DNA from: Thiothrix subterranea
GTDB lineage: Bacteria > Pseudomonadota > Gammaproteobacteria > Thiotrichales > Thiotrichaceae
Direction of reading: 5' to 3'
NCBI RefSeq assembly: GCF_030930995.1
Contig: NZ_CP133217.1
Coordinates: 1,302,001-1,366,000 of the forward strand
DNA: 64,000 nt
Made by a program: the position numbers and the translations under genes. The notes beneath the pieces were generated by a model. That model did no database searches and was not told where the DNA came from. It saw only the letters and a list, made by a program, of their open reading frames with translations. Shown one piece after another: positions 45,667 to 55,049 of this stretch; within the stretch, counting starts at the first letter, position 1; each line of letters starts with the position of its first letter.

Positions 45667-46263
45667 ATGGAAGCCATGTTAAGTCTGTTTGTCAAAGCCG
45701 TGTTCATTGAGAACATGGCACTCACCTTCTTTTTGGGAATGTGTACCTTCATCGCCATTTCCAAAAAGATTGAAACGGCGGTGGGGTTGGGGATTGCGGT
45801 GGTGATTGTGCAAGCGATTACCGTACCTGCCAACAACCTGATCCTCAATGTCTTTTTAAAAGACAGTGCCTTATTGCAAGGTGTCGACCTGCGCTTTTTG
45901 GGCTTGATCAGCTACATCGCGGTGATTGCGGCGATTGTACAGGTGCTGGAAATGGTGCTGGATAAATTCGTGCCATCGCTGTACCAAGCCTTGGGGGTGT
46001 TCCTGCCACTGATTACGGTTAACTGCGCGATTTTGGGCGGGGCGTTATTCATGGTGGAACGCGATTACACCTTTGCTGAAAGCGTGGTCTACGGTTTCGG
46101 CAGCGGTTTTAGCTGGATGCTGGCCATTGTAGTGCTGGCGGGTGTACGCGAACGCCTGAAATACAGCGATGTCCCCGCCGGTTTACAAGGGTTGGGGATA
46201 ATTTTTATTACAGTCGGGCTGATGTCGTTGGGCTTTATGTCCTTCTCCGGCATTCAGTTATAA
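45667..46263 (+). CDS. nqrE: Na+-NQR subunit E
   Basis: 198 residues, six helices. [26 protein letters not shown] and [19 protein letters not shown] carry the two Cys that with NqrD bind the intramembrane iron centre. The ATG at 45667 lies right after the nqrD stop; a longer in-frame start is not used. Confidence 0.95.
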   Translation: MEAMLSLFVKAVFIENMALTFFLGMCTFIAISKKIETAVGLGIAVVIVQAITVPANNLILNVFLKDSALLQGVDLRFLGLISYIAVIAAIVQVLEMVLDKFVPSLYQALGVFLPLITVNCAILGGALFMVERDYTFAESVVYGFGSGFSWMLAIVVLAGVRERLKYSDVPAGLQGLGIIFITVGLMSLGFMSFSGIQL

Positions 46264-46276
46264 GGGGTAACACGCA

Positions 46277-47497
46277 ATGACAACCGTTATTTTGGGCGTA
46301 GCCCTGTTTACCCTGATGATTATTGGCTTGGTGTACGGCATTTTGTTTGCGCGTTCCAAACTGGTGGCAACGGGCGATATTCGCATTCTGGTAAATGGCG
46401 AAAAAGAACTGATCGTGAAACCCGGCACGAAATTGCTGGGCGCATTAGCGGAAAAAGGCTTGTTCGTGTCGTCTGCCTGTGGCGGTGGCGGTACGTGTGC
46501 GCAATGCCGCGTAAAAGTGCTGGAAGGCGGCGGTACATTACTGGCGACCGAAGAAGGTCACATTAACCGCCGTCAAGCAGCCGAAGGCGAGCGTTTAGCC
46601 TGCCAGGTTGCCGTCAAGCAGGACATGAAAATCGAAGTGCCTGAAGACGTATTCGGCGTGAAAAAGTGGGAATGCACGGTACGCTCCAACGACAATAAGG
46701 CCACCTTTATCAAGGAATTGGTGGTGGAATTGCCGAAGGGCGAAAAGATCGACTTCCGTGCCGGGGGTTATATTCAGATCGAATGCCCGCCGCACGATTT
46801 GAAGTATTCCAGCTTTGATATTCCACCCAAGTTCCGCGACGATTGGGACAAATACAAGCTGTGGGATATTGAATCGCATGTCGAAGAACCGGTATTGCGT
46901 GCTTATTCAATGGCAAGTTACCCCGAAGAAGACGACATTGTGATGCTCAATGTGCGCATTGCGACCCCGCCACCGGGCAAAAATGACATTCCGGCGGGCA
47001 AAATGTCCTCGTTCATTTTTAACCTGAAACCGGGCGATAAAGTGGTGGTGTCGGGGCCATTCGGTGAATTCTTTGCACGTGAAACCGGTAATGAAATGGT
47101 GTTTATCGGCGGTGGCGCGGGCATGGCGCCGATGCGTTCGCACATTTACGACCAGTTACGCCGCTTGAAAAGTACCCGCAAAATGTCATTCTGGTACGGG
47201 GCGCGGAGTTTGCGGGAAGCGTTTTACGTGGATGAATTTGATACGTTGGCGGCAGAAAACCCGAACTTTACTTGGCACATGGGTTTATCTGAGCCGCAGC
47301 CGGAAGATAATTGGACGGGGTACGTCGGGTTTATTCACGATGTACTTTATAAAAATTATTTGAAAGATCATGCTGCACCAGAAGAGTGCGAATATTATTT
47401 GTGTGGGCCGCCAATGATGAATGCCGCTGTCGTTAGAATGCTATTGGATATTGGCGTGGAGCGCGAAAACATTTTGTTGGATGATTTTGGCGGTTAA
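46277..47497 (+). CDS. nqrF: Na+-NQR subunit F (NADH dehydrogenase)
   Basis: 406 residues. N-terminal membrane helix ([20 protein letters not shown]), a [2Fe-2S] ferredoxin domain with [16 protein letters not shown] and LACQV, the FAD site [10 protein letters not shown] and the NADH-binding [17 protein letters not shown] / [16 protein letters not shown]. It takes electrons from NADH into the pump. Last gene of the contiguous nqr operon. Confidence 0.96.
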   Translation: MTTVILGVALFTLMIIGLVYGILFARSKLVATGDIRILVNGEKELIVKPGTKLLGALAEKGLFVSSACGGGGTCAQCRVKVLEGGGTLLATEEGHINRRQAAEGERLACQVAVKQDMKIEVPEDVFGVKKWECTVRSNDNKATFIKELVVELPKGEKIDFRAGGYIQIECPPHDLKYSSFDIPPKFRDDWDKYKLWDIESHVEEPVLRAYSMASYPEEDDIVMLNVRIATPPPGKNDIPAGKMSSFIFNLKPGDKVVVSGPFGEFFARETGNEMVFIGGGAGMAPMRSHIYDQLRRLKSTRKMSFWYGARSLREAFYVDEFDTLAAENPNFTWHMGLSEPQPEDNWTGYVGFIHDVLYKNYLKDHAAPEECEYYLCGPPMMNAAVVRMLLDIGVERENILLDDFGG

Positions 47498-47554
47498 TGT
47501 TATTTGCTGAATAGCATTGATGTGGGTTAAGTTGTTGATTGGTATGTAAAGAGC

Positions 47555-47608
47555 GGGGTGGACATCCACCCCGAACCGCTAGGAGGAAATGGGTTAGTTG
47601 CCTAACCC
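47555..47608 (+). terminator. Two stem-loops after nqrF
   Basis: GGGGTGG-ACAT-CCACCCC (47555-47572) and GGGTTAG...CTAACCC (47591-47608) lie in the 204 bp gap after nqrF. Neither has a long T-run, so termination may be rho-dependent or partial, leaving some transcription into nqrM. Confidence 0.45.
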
Positions 47609-47701
47609 AAGGCAATAGTAGCGTAAAATTCGTAAACGTGAAATGTTTTTGCAGTGCAGCATGATAATATTCTGAATTACTAAGATTAACGGTAAATCCT
47701 G

Positions 47702-47935
47702 ATGAAAATTTTTCTATTAACGTTTCTTATTTTTGGGTTAGCAATTATTGGTTTAGCTTTGGGCTGGATTTTGAATCAGCGTAGCTTAAAAGGCAGTTGT
47801 GGCGGCTTAGCGGCGATTCCGGGTATAGAAAAGAGTGACTGTTCCTGTTCTAATCCTTGTGAGAAACGCAAACAAAAAATGGCACAAGAACAACGCGAAG
47901 CCGTAATGAAGCGGCATGATATTTTAAAATCTTGA
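47702..47935 (+). CDS. nqrM: NqrM, Nqr maturation factor (DUF539)
   Basis: 77 residues: one N-terminal helix (FLLTFLIFGLAIIGLALGWIL), then a Cys-rich tail KGSCGGL...KSDCSCSNPCEKRKQKM. Four Cys are conserved in NqrM, which delivers iron to the NqrDE site. ApbE, which inserts FMN in NqrB and NqrC and often lies next to nqrM, is not in this window. Confidence 0.88.
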   Translation: MKIFLLTFLIFGLAIIGLALGWILNQRSLKGSCGGLAAIPGIEKSDCSCSNPCEKRKQKMAQEQREAVMKRHDILKS

Positions 47936-47955
47936 ATAAGCTGGAGGAGTGGATT

Positions 47956-48372
47956 ATGGCGGATGTTTCATTGTCGGTGCGTCATTACATGTCAAACCGT
48001 CTCGCGACCCTGTACGAGCGTCAGGATATTCGCGAAGCGGTGAAAGTGTTTACGGAGCGCAATCTGTTTGGCGGCGCGGTGTTGGACAATGTGGGCAATC
48101 TGGTCGGTATTTTGTCGGTCACTGACTGCATTGATGCGGCGCTGCGCTCTGGCTACCATTCCGGCTGGCGCGGCACGGTGGGGGATAAAATGTCACGGGA
48201 CATTCGCACCGTGGATGCCGAAGACAGCATTCTCGATGTAGCAAAAATGTTCATGGATGACCATTACCGCCGTTACCCCGTGCTGGATGACAACCGCGTC
48301 GTCGGGGTGATTACGCGCTTGGATGTGCTGAAAGCCTTACGCACCATTGGTGATTCCGGCTTTCCGGTGTAA
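47956..48372 (+). CDS. CBS-domain pair protein
   Basis: 138 residues, two CBS motifs: LSVRHYMSNRLATLYERQDIREAVKVF...NLVGILSVTDCI and DKMSRDIRTVDAEDSILDVAKMF...RRYPVLDDNRVVGVITRLDVLKAL. CBS pairs bind adenine nucleotides as energy sensors. GGAGG before the ATG at 47956. Whether it regulates Nqr is unknown. Confidence 0.82.
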   Translation: MADVSLSVRHYMSNRLATLYERQDIREAVKVFTERNLFGGAVLDNVGNLVGILSVTDCIDAALRSGYHSGWRGTVGDKMSRDIRTVDAEDSILDVAKMFMDDHYRRYPVLDDNRVVGVITRLDVLKALRTIGDSGFPV

Positions 48373-48382
48373 GCATAAGCAA

Positions 48383-48946
48383 TTAGGCGGCTGGGGTTTT
48401 GCGCACTAACAGCCATGCAACCAAGCCGCCCGCGACCCCACCAAGCAAATGCCCATCCCACGATACACCCGCTTGCCAAGGCGAAATCCCCGTGAGTAAG
48501 GTTGTGCCATAAGTGAAGGCCACGAAAGCACTGACGAGTAGTGGCACAACGCGCCGCTCCAATGCGCCGGAGACGATTAAAAACACCGCCAGCCCAAACA
48601 CCAGCCCGCTTGCGCCAATGTGCAGCGAATGCCCGCGCCCAAACAGCCACAACAATACCCCGCCCACGACCGCCACCAGCACCACTGCCGCGCGTGAATC
48701 GGTGCGTGAACCCGCGAGTAACGTCAGCAATACCGCCAGCGGCACAGTGTTATTCAGCAAATGCGTGAAGTTGGAATGCAGAAACGGCATGGTCACAATG
48801 CCGATCAAGCCACCGAAATCACGCGGAATCAGCCCCAAGCGTTCCAGCGGCAGGATGCGATCCAACAAAAATACGCCCCAAATGGTGGCAAGAAACAGGA
48901 GAACCAGCGGTAATTCTTCGCGGATACGGTGGATGTGGCTTTTCAT
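48383..48946 (-). CDS. Rhomboid-family intramembrane serine protease
   Basis: 187 residues, six helices. Catalytic Ser in HIGASGLVFGLAVF and His in SWDGHLLGGVAGG; HSNFTHLLNNTVPL matches the conserved H-N motif. Small proteobacterial rhomboid, likely inner membrane. It overlaps the DUF1415 gene's stop by four bases. Confidence 0.87.
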   Translation of the reverse strand: MKSHIHRIREELPLVLLFLATIWGVFLLDRILPLERLGLIPRDFGGLIGIVTMPFLHSNFTHLLNNTVPLAVLLTLLAGSRTDSRAAVVLVAVVGGVLLWLFGRGHSLHIGASGLVFGLAVFLIVSGALERRVVPLLVSAFVAFTYGTTLLTGISPWQAGVSWDGHLLGGVAGGLVAWLLVRKTPAA

Positions 48947-49515
48947 TCAGGCTCTTTTTTGGTTTGCAAACAGGTTTCTAGCACTTGACGGTGGTGTGCG
49001 GTGCCGAGCGCGTTCATGGTTTCGATATTGCGCTCAGGAATCGCATCGACATCAGGATAACTGTCCACGGCTTGCGCTAGGCTGTCCTCACGGATTAAGT
49101 GCAGCATTGGCCAGGGCGAACGGTTGGTGAAGTTTTCCGCGTCATTCGGGCGTGTACCCTCGAATTGATAGTCGGGGTGGAAACTCGCCACTTGGAATTC
49201 GCCTTCAAAGCCGCCGTCTTCCAAGAGCGCATCGACCATATCGAGGAAGTCGTTGTATTCCATGAAATCTTCCAGCGTGCCGGGGTGAATCAGCAGGGTG
49301 GTTTCGACTTCGCTCACGGGCGTGGCGCGGAGTTGTTCGAGTTCGTGCTGCAAATCTTCCAGCAAAAATTCGGGGCGGGCGGAATCGGTGACGACAAAGC
49401 GGATTTGCCCGCCTTTGAACGGCTTGTGCGCAAACGGGCAGAGGTTGTGTTTGAGGACAACGTTTTCCAACCAGCAACGGGTTTGGGCGATGTAAGTGGC
49501 GTTGGAATGTTTCAT
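48943..49515 (-). CDS. DUF1415 family protein
   Basis: 190 residues, cytoplasmic. CWLENVVLKHNLCPFAHKPF, TTLLIHPGTLEDFMEYNDFLD and HPDYQFEGTRPNDAENFTNRSPWPMLHLIRE match the DUF1415 family, whose function is unknown. Cys/His in the NLCPFA and HPDY motifs are family-conserved. Sits 3 bp after slpA on the same strand. Confidence 0.85.
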   Translation of the reverse strand: MKHSNATYIAQTRCWLENVVLKHNLCPFAHKPFKGGQIRFVVTDSARPEFLLEDLQHELEQLRATPVSEVETTLLIHPGTLEDFMEYNDFLDMVDALLEDGGFEGEFQVASFHPDYQFEGTRPNDAENFTNRSPWPMLHLIREDSLAQAVDSYPDVDAIPERNIETMNALGTAHHRQVLETCLQTKKEPE

Positions 49516-49518
49516 GGC

Positions 49519-49956
49519 TTAGGCTTCCAAAATGTCGAGGATTTCCAATTCAAAGGTGATGTTATGCCCAGCCAGCGGATGGTTGAAATCGACGACCACG
49601 CTGTCAGCACCGATGTCGCGCACTTTGCCGGGGATTTCTTGCCCTGACGGTAGCGCAAAGCTGATGATTTGCCCGACGTTTAGTTGCCAATCGGCGGGGA
49701 ATTCATCGCGTGCCAAGGTTTGGATGGCATCAGGGTCGGGATAGCCAAAGGCTTGATCCGCCATAATAATCAGGCGGATGCGTTCGCCTTGGGGCAAACC
49801 AATCAGAGCGCTTTCCAGATTGGGGTGAATGTCACCTTTCCCCAGTTGCAAAATGTCGCCAGCCGGGTCTTCGCTGGCTTCCACTTTATGCCCCTCGGCG
49901 AGGAATAACTGGTAACGCCAGCGAATGCGGCTATTGGCTTGAACGGTATTACTCAT
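49519..49956 (-). CDS. slpA: FKBP-type peptidyl-prolyl isomerase (SlpA-like)
   Basis: 145 residues. GDILQLGKGDIHPNLESALIGLPQGERIRLIIMADQAFGYPDPDAIQTL, then FNHPLAGHNITFELEILDI: the SlyD/SlpA-type FKBP with the IF (insert in flap) chaperone domain. No His-rich metal-binding tail, so closer to SlpA than SlyD. A cytoplasmic folding helper. Confidence 0.9.
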   Translation of the reverse strand: MSNTVQANSRIRWRYQLFLAEGHKVEASEDPAGDILQLGKGDIHPNLESALIGLPQGERIRLIIMADQAFGYPDPDAIQTLARDEFPADWQLNVGQIISFALPSGQEIPGKVRDIGADSVVVDFNHPLAGHNITFELEILDILEA

Positions 49957-50001
49957 GGTGATCGCTTGTGGCTGGAGAAAACCGTGAGGATACCAGAGTG
50001 T

Positions 50002-50340
50002 TCAAGCCAGTGGCATTAGGTGGCGTACATTCAGGTAACAAGCGGGGCGTGGCTCGATACGGGGGTAAACGTGCAGCCAGTAATTTTCGCCTTGTTGCAC
50101 CATGCTGCCTTGTGGCGATACCAACTCAACTTGTTGGTGATCGCGCAGGTGGAGGACAGCGGGCGAGGTTGCATCGGGTAAGCGATAACAGGGGACAGCA
50201 TCCGTGTCGGTGTGTACGGCGTACAAAGTGGCAATCACGCGGCTGGCGGGTAACGTGACCGCTGAAGGGTGTGTTTTTTGCCCGCATCCCATTAATGCGG
50301 CGGCGATGAGCAAGCATCCATAGTAACAATAGTGATTCAT
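50002..50340 (-). CDS. Small lipoprotein, possible SH3-like domain
   Basis: 112 residues. MNHYCYYGCLLIAAALMGCG is a signal with lipobox LMGC. The mature part has HLRDHQQVELVSPQGSMVQQGENYWLHVYP, which resembles a bacterial SH3-type beta-barrel. Only weak support for the domain. It is followed by slpA on the same strand. Confidence 0.65.
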   Translation of the reverse strand: MNHYCYYGCLLIAAALMGCGQKTHPSAVTLPASRVIATLYAVHTDTDAVPCYRLPDATSPAVLHLRDHQQVELVSPQGSMVQQGENYWLHVYPRIEPRPACYLNVRHLMPLA

Positions 50341-50470
50341 ATCCCGGCTATTCCTTATATGCGCGGTGTTTCCGGCCTCAACTTACTGACAATTAAACGC
50401 ATGAACGCTTGAAACGGCTACCTAATCCCGCTTTAATGGTGCGTTTTTCAGGATGCAACGGGAGTAACAC

Positions 50471-51760
50471 ATGAAAGTGCTGGTAGTAGGCGGCGGTGGG
50501 CGTGAACATGCGCTGGCATGGAAAATTGCACAGTCTGGGCGGGTAAGCGAGGTGCTGGTTGCTCCCGGTAATGCGGGTACGGCGTTAGAACCCAATATGC
50601 GCAATGTGCCGATTGCGGCGGAAGAGGTGGATGCATTGCTGGCATACGCGCAGCAACACGCGATTGAGTTGACGGTGGTTGGCCCCGAAGCACCGCTTTC
50701 CAAAGGCATTGTGGATAAATTCCGTGCGGCAGGTTTGCGTTGTTTTGGCCCCACCCAACAAGCGGCACAATTGGAATCGTCGAAAGCTTTCGCCAAGGAT
50801 TTTCTGGCGCGGCATCACATTGCCACCGCCGAATACGCGAATTTTACCGAGGTTGAACCGGCGATTGCCTACATCCGCAAAATGGGTGCACCGATTGTGG
50901 TGAAGGCCGACGGGTTGGCGGCGGGCAAGGGCGTGATTCTGGCGCAAACCGAAGACGAGGCGATTGCAGCGGTGCAGGATATGCTGGCAGGCAATGCCTT
51001 TGGTGCGGCGGGCAGTCGCGTGGTAATCGAGGAATTTTTGCTGGGCGAAGAAGCCAGTTTCATCGTGATGGTGGATGGTGAACACGTGCTGGCAATGGCG
51101 AGTTCGCAAGACCACAAAGCCCGTGATAATGGCGATAAAGGCCCGAATACTGGCGGTATGGGGGCGTATTCCCCCGCACCCGTTGTTACCCCGGCGATGC
51201 ACGAGCGCATTATGCAGGAAGTGATTTACCCCACCGTGCGCGGCATGGCGGCGGATGGCATTCCCTACACCGGCTTTTTGTACGCGGGTGTGATGATTAA
51301 TGCGCAAGGTGTGCCGAAAGTGCTGGAATTCAATTGCCGCTTTGGCGACCCCGAAACCCAGCCGATTATGGTGCGCTTGCAGTCCGATTTCGTCGGCTTG
51401 CTGGAAGCGGCGTTGGATGCGCGTTTGGATAAAGTGACCGCAGAGTGGGATAGTCGTGCGTCATTGGGCGTGGTGTTGGCTGCGGGTGGCTACCCGGATG
51501 CGTATCACAAGGGTGATGTGATTGCGGGGTTGGAAGTGGCGGCAATCCTCGATGGCAAGGTGTTTCATGCGGGTACGGCGTTCCAAGATGACAAGGTTGT
51601 TACCAGCGGTGGGCGGGTGTTGTGTGCGGTGGGTTTGGGCAATAACGTGACCGAAGCGCAAGCGGCAGCTTACCGGTTGGTGCAAGCGATTGATTGGGAT
51701 AAGGTGTATTACCGCACAGATATTGGACATCGGGCGATTGCTCGCGAAAAAATGAGCTGA
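50471..51760 (+). CDS. purD: Phosphoribosylamine-glycine ligase
   Basis: 429 residues. MKVLVVGGGGREHALAWKIA, FGPTQQAAQLESSKAFAKDF, APIVVKADGLAAGKGVI, VIEEFLLGEEASFIVMVDG, HKARDNGDKGPNTGGMGAYSP and EFNCRFGDPETQ are the classical GARS motifs of the ATP-grasp fold. It makes glycinamide ribonucleotide in purine synthesis. No adjacent purH. Confidence 0.97.
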   Translation: MKVLVVGGGGREHALAWKIAQSGRVSEVLVAPGNAGTALEPNMRNVPIAAEEVDALLAYAQQHAIELTVVGPEAPLSKGIVDKFRAAGLRCFGPTQQAAQLESSKAFAKDFLARHHIATAEYANFTEVEPAIAYIRKMGAPIVVKADGLAAGKGVILAQTEDEAIAAVQDMLAGNAFGAAGSRVVIEEFLLGEEASFIVMVDGEHVLAMASSQDHKARDNGDKGPNTGGMGAYSPAPVVTPAMHERIMQEVIYPTVRGMAADGIPYTGFLYAGVMINAQGVPKVLEFNCRFGDPETQPIMVRLQSDFVGLLEAALDARLDKVTAEWDSRASLGVVLAAGGYPDAYHKGDVIAGLEVAAILDGKVFHAGTAFQDDKVVTSGGRVLCAVGLGNNVTEAQAAAYRLVQAIDWDKVYYRTDIGHRAIAREKMS

Positions 51761-51915
51761 TGCGGGCGGCGGTGCGTTGATTTTACTGGCGGTGGCGTGA
51801 GTGATTAGATTTTAGTAATTGCCACCACTCTGCGCTAATTAACAGCAGGGCAATCATTCTCACCGCTGGGTTTTACTGCTACAGTTTCGTTATCGTGTAT
51901 TACGGTATGACAATC

Positions 51916-52173
51916 ATGACAATTTCTGTACGACTTCCACCGGAAGAGCAGCACATGCTGGAAATAGCAGCGCGGCGCGTAGGGCGCAGCAAGAGTGATC
52001 TGATGCGGCAAGCAGTGCGTGAACTATGCCAACGATTGGCAACAGATAACCGCACGCCCTACAGTTTGGGGCAAGATTTGTTCGGTGCGGGTAGCCTTGC
52101 ATCTGCCCCGACTGATCCGCTGAAACGTCAAATCTGGGAGAAATTGCGTGCCAAACACAAGCGCGTGGGTTGA
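51916..52173 (+). CDS. Ribbon-helix-helix antitoxin of a PIN toxin pair
   Basis: 85 residues. TISVRLPPEEQHMLEIAARRVGRSKSDLMRQAVRELCQRL is a CopG/RHH DNA-binding motif. The start is uncertain (51907 or 51916) and no ribosome binding site is visible. Overlaps the PIN gene by 26 bp, so an antitoxin and autorepressor. Confidence 0.8.
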   Translation: MTISVRLPPEEQHMLEIAARRVGRSKSDLMRQAVRELCQRLATDNRTPYSLGQDLFGAGSLASAPTDPLKRQIWEKLRAKHKRVG

Positions 52174-52564
52174 TACCGGCTTTCTGGTCGCACTATTTGC
52201 CAAAAACGACAAACATCATGCTTCTGCCCAAGCGTTCTTGAGCAGCTTAGGGAAAATCGAATTGCATTCTATCTGGCCTGTGGTGGTGGAAGCCTGCTTT
52301 TTCCTCGATACCAATGGCAAACTTGCCCTGCTTCAGTGGATAGAACGCGGGGCATTGACGCTGCACGACATCAGCACACAAGATTTACCTATCGTTCGCA
52401 ACACGCTGGAAAAATACCAAAACCTTGAACCGGATTTCACCGATGCGGCGTTGGTGACATTAGCGGGCTTGCGCAAGATTAGGCATATCCTGACGGTGGA
52501 TGAGCGGGATTTTTCGATATATCGGCTGGCGGATGGGAGCTGTTTTGAACGGCTGTGGGTGTAA
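52148..52564 (+). CDS. PIN-domain toxin
   Basis: 138 residues, GTG start. WVDTGFLVALFAKNDKHH, PVVVEACFFLD and DFTDAALVTLAGLRKIRHILTVDERDF carry the PIN acidic residues. Toxin partner of the RHH antitoxin. Third toxin-antitoxin module of the window. Confidence 0.85.
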   Translation: MPNTSAWVDTGFLVALFAKNDKHHASAQAFLSSLGKIELHSIWPVVVEACFFLDTNGKLALLQWIERGALTLHDISTQDLPIVRNTLEKYQNLEPDFTDAALVTLAGLRKIRHILTVDERDFSIYRLADGSCFERLWV

Positions 52565-52658
52565 AAGTTGCCAGGCCTACCGTTTATACCTAACACCGCT
52601 TATACCAATGTAACTTCTGATAACATCATTCCTCATGGCAATAACGACAATATCACCC

Positions 52659-53297
52659 ATGAAAAACTACTGGTTCGCCACGTTACTACTATTAGCAGGC
52701 TGTGAAGATAAGAATCTGGCGCAAGTAATCCCTAACAATCCGCCACTGCTGAACCAGCACATGCAGGAAAATACGTCGGTATACCCGCACAACAGTGTGC
52801 AACTCGCAGTAGATCAAGGTATCAAAGCTATCACAGCCCCAATACAACAAGATTTGTTAGCGATTATGGGGACTGATTTGCAAAGTGTTGATACAAATTT
52901 CAACGGACAGCGTATCACTTTCCAATATCAGGCATGGAAAATTCAAAAACCATCGGTGTGTAGCCATGCACAACAAAATGCCATGCAATTTTCAGAATGT
53001 ACGCAAGCAGCTAAACAGCTCTTTCAATCCATGTGCGGTCAGCTACAGCAAGAAAAACAGCATATTCACCCGCGAAATCAACAGCTACAGCGCATGTATT
53101 GCCAAGCGGCGGTTGATTTCAAACCAACCATAGCACAAATTTCCCGTAGTGAGCCGCAAGGTGACGATAAGCTCCAATCCTTACGAAAAAATTGCAATGA
53201 CCTGATTTTCAAAGCAAAGATTTCAGAAGATGCTAAAGATGAACAAGCACGGGATCAAGTTTGCCAAGCCTACAAAAAAGCTGCCAATTTGAACTAA
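52659..53297 (+). CDS. Putative lipoprotein, unknown function
   Basis: 212 residues. MKNYWFATLLLLAGCEDK is a lipoprotein signal with lipobox LAGC. The mature part has six Cys (SVCSHAQQ, FSECTQAAK, SMCGQLQQ, MYCQAAV, KNCNDLIF, QVCQAYK), all spaced along helical segments, which suggests a helical disulfide-stabilised periplasmic protein. No family recognised. An upstream ATG at 52635 would add eight residues before the signal. Confidence 0.7.
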   Translation: MKNYWFATLLLLAGCEDKNLAQVIPNNPPLLNQHMQENTSVYPHNSVQLAVDQGIKAITAPIQQDLLAIMGTDLQSVDTNFNGQRITFQYQAWKIQKPSVCSHAQQNAMQFSECTQAAKQLFQSMCGQLQQEKQHIHPRNQQLQRMYCQAAVDFKPTIAQISRSEPQGDDKLQSLRKNCNDLIFKAKISEDAKDEQARDQVCQAYKKAANLN

Positions 53298-53371
53298 AAT
53301 TTATCGAAGGTATGTCCTACTCCTGTCATCTTCCCTACATCACATTCCCGACATTCCCCCTCCACCCCCTT

Positions 53372-53454
53372 TGTCGCACACCCAACAACAAAACCCCAAC
53401 CGATTGTAAATAAAAGAAAAATTACCAACAACCACCACTTGGCACGCAAATTGA
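53372..53454 (+). promoter_or_regulatory. nifB promoter: NifA site and sigma54 element
   Basis: A perfect NifA upstream site TGT-N10-ACA at 53372-53387 and a -24/-12 element TGGCAC-N5-TTGA at 53440-53454, 52 bp apart. The -12 has GA instead of the usual GC, so it may be weak. nifB starts about 50 bp downstream. Confidence 0.65.
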
Positions 53455-53505
53455 AATACCCATGCAAACACCCTCACGAAACCCATTTCGTCACGGAGAA
53501 TACGC

Positions 53506-55038
53506 ATGGAACTGACTGTTTTAGGGCAAAGCCAAACCGAAGCCTCTGCCGGGGGCTGCGCCTCCAGCGGTTGCGGGAGCAACGACGACCAACTCAACCA
53601 CCTGCCGGAACACATCCGCGCCAAGGTGCATAACCACCCGTGCTACTCCGAAGAGGCACACCACCATTACGCCCGGATGCACGTTGCAGTCGCCCCGGCC
53701 TGCAACATCCAGTGCCACTATTGCAACCGCAAATACGACTGTTCCAACGAATCGCGCCCCGGCGTAGTGTCCGAACTGCTCACCCCCGATCAGGCGGTGA
53801 AAAAGGTCATGACCGTCGCGGCGAACATCCCGCAAATGACCGTGCTGGGCATCGCAGGCCCCGGCGACCCACTCGCCAACCCGGAACGCACCTTCGACAC
53901 CTTCCGCCAACTGACCGAAAAAGCGCCGGACATCAAACTGTGCGTCTCCACCAACGGTCTGGCACTGCCGGAACTGGTCGACGAACTGTGCAAGCACAAT
54001 ATCGACCACGTAACCATGACCATCAACTGCGTTGACCCCGACATCGGCGCACAGATTTACCCGTGGATTTTCTGGAAAAACCGCCGCGTCTACGGGCGTA
54101 AAGGTGCAGAAATCCTCATCAAGCAGCAGCAAAAAGGGCTGCAAATGCTGGTCGATCGCGGCATCTTGGTCAAGGTCAACTCGGTGATGATCCCCGGTGT
54201 CAACGACAAGCATCTGGAAGAAGTCAGCAAGGCGGTCAAAGCCAAAGGCGCATTCTTGCACAACGTCATGCCGCTGATTGCCGAAGCCGAACACGGCACG
54301 TTCTACGGCGTGATGGGGCAACGCGGCCCGACCCACGACGAATTGCAGGAACTGCAAGATGCCTGTTCCGGCGACATGAACATGATGCGCCACTGCCGCC
54401 AATGCCGCGCCGATGCGGTCGGGATGCTGGGCGAAGACCGTGGTGACGAATTCACGATGGACAAAATCGAAGCCGTGGATGTCGACTACGCCGCCGCGAT
54501 GGTCAAACGCGCCGAAGTCCACGCCGCCATCGAAGCCACCCTCGCCGCCAAAGTAAAGGCCAAGGTAGAGACGCAAAATCTTGCGTCTCTACAAACTGCG
54601 TTCGTTTCTCTGTCTTCCCTGACGCTGCCGAAAAAGGAATCCCGCCCAGTCCTGATGGCAATCGCCACTTCTGGCGGCGGCATCATCAACCAGCACTTCG
54701 GTCATGCGCGTGAATTCCTGATCTACGAAGCCAATGCCCACGACGTGCGTTTTATCAGCCACCGCAAAACCGACCTGTATTGCAGCGGCGATGACACCTG
54801 CGGCGACGGCGAAAGTGTCCTGCAAAAAACCATCAACGCGCTGAAAGGCTGCGAAGTGGTGCTGTGTTCCAAGATCGGCTACGAGCCGTGGGGAATGCTG
54901 GAAGAAGCCGGAATCATGCCCAACGGTGAACACGCGCTGGAAGCCATTGAAGACGCAGTTGCTGCCGTCTACAAGGAAATGGGCGAAAAAGGCTTGCTCG
55001 ACAAGAAACCGGAAACCAAGCAACGCGCCACCGCGTAA
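53506..55038 (+). CDS. nifB: FeMo-cofactor biosynthesis radical SAM protein NifB
   Basis: 510 residues. Radical SAM core with CNIQCHYCNRKYDC near residue 66, GPGDPLANPERTF, and CSGDMNMMRHCRQCRADAVGML, the Cys that bind K-cluster precursors. C-terminal NifX-like domain from about 383 (VLMAIATSGGGIINQHFGHAREFLIYE). It makes NifB-co, the [8Fe-9S-C] core of the nitrogenase cofactor. Notable: the linker at residues about 354-363 (VETQNLASLQ) is encoded by a 28 bp palindrome that looks like an inserted repeat. Heads an operon with fdx. Confidence 0.96.
   Translation: MELTVLGQSQTEASAGGCASSGCGSNDDQLNHLPEHIRAKVHNHPCYSEEAHHHYARMHVAVAPACNIQCHYCNRKYDCSNESRPGVVSELLTPDQAVKKVMTVAANIPQMTVLGIAGPGDPLANPERTFDTFRQLTEKAPDIKLCVSTNGLALPELVDELCKHNIDHVTMTINCVDPDIGAQIYPWIFWKNRRVYGRKGAEILIKQQQKGLQMLVDRGILVKVNSVMIPGVNDKHLEEVSKAVKAKGAFLHNVMPLIAEAEHGTFYGVMGQRGPTHDELQELQDACSGDMNMMRHCRQCRADAVGMLGEDRGDEFTMDKIEAVDVDYAAAMVKRAEVHAAIEATLAAKVKAKVETQNLASLQTAFVSLSSLTLPKKESRPVLMAIATSGGGIINQHFGHAREFLIYEANAHDVRFISHRKTDLYCSGDDTCGDGESVLQKTINALKGCEVVLCSKIGYEPWGMLEEAGIMPNGEHALEAIEDAVAAVYKEMGEKGLLDKKPETKQRATA
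54565..54592. repeat. 28 bp palindrome inside the nifB coding sequence
   Basis: GTAGAGACGCAA (54565-54576) and TTGCGTCTCTAC (54581-54592) are perfect arms around AATC. This GTAGAGACGC-type palindrome belongs to a class of dispersed intergenic repeats seen in several genomes; here it lies in frame between the radical SAM and NifX domains of NifB. Confidence 0.8.
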
Positions 55039-55049
55039 GGAGCTGCATC

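Noticed and set aside
45003-46263. nqrDE considered as rnfAE
   Set aside because: The neighbours nqrA, nqrB, nqrC with SGAT FMN sites and nqrF with FAD/NADH domains define Na+-NQR.
53521-54576. 351-codon frame antisense to nifB
   Set aside because: Opposite a GC-biased, clearly coding nifB; the product is His/Phe/Val-rich without any recognisable motif.
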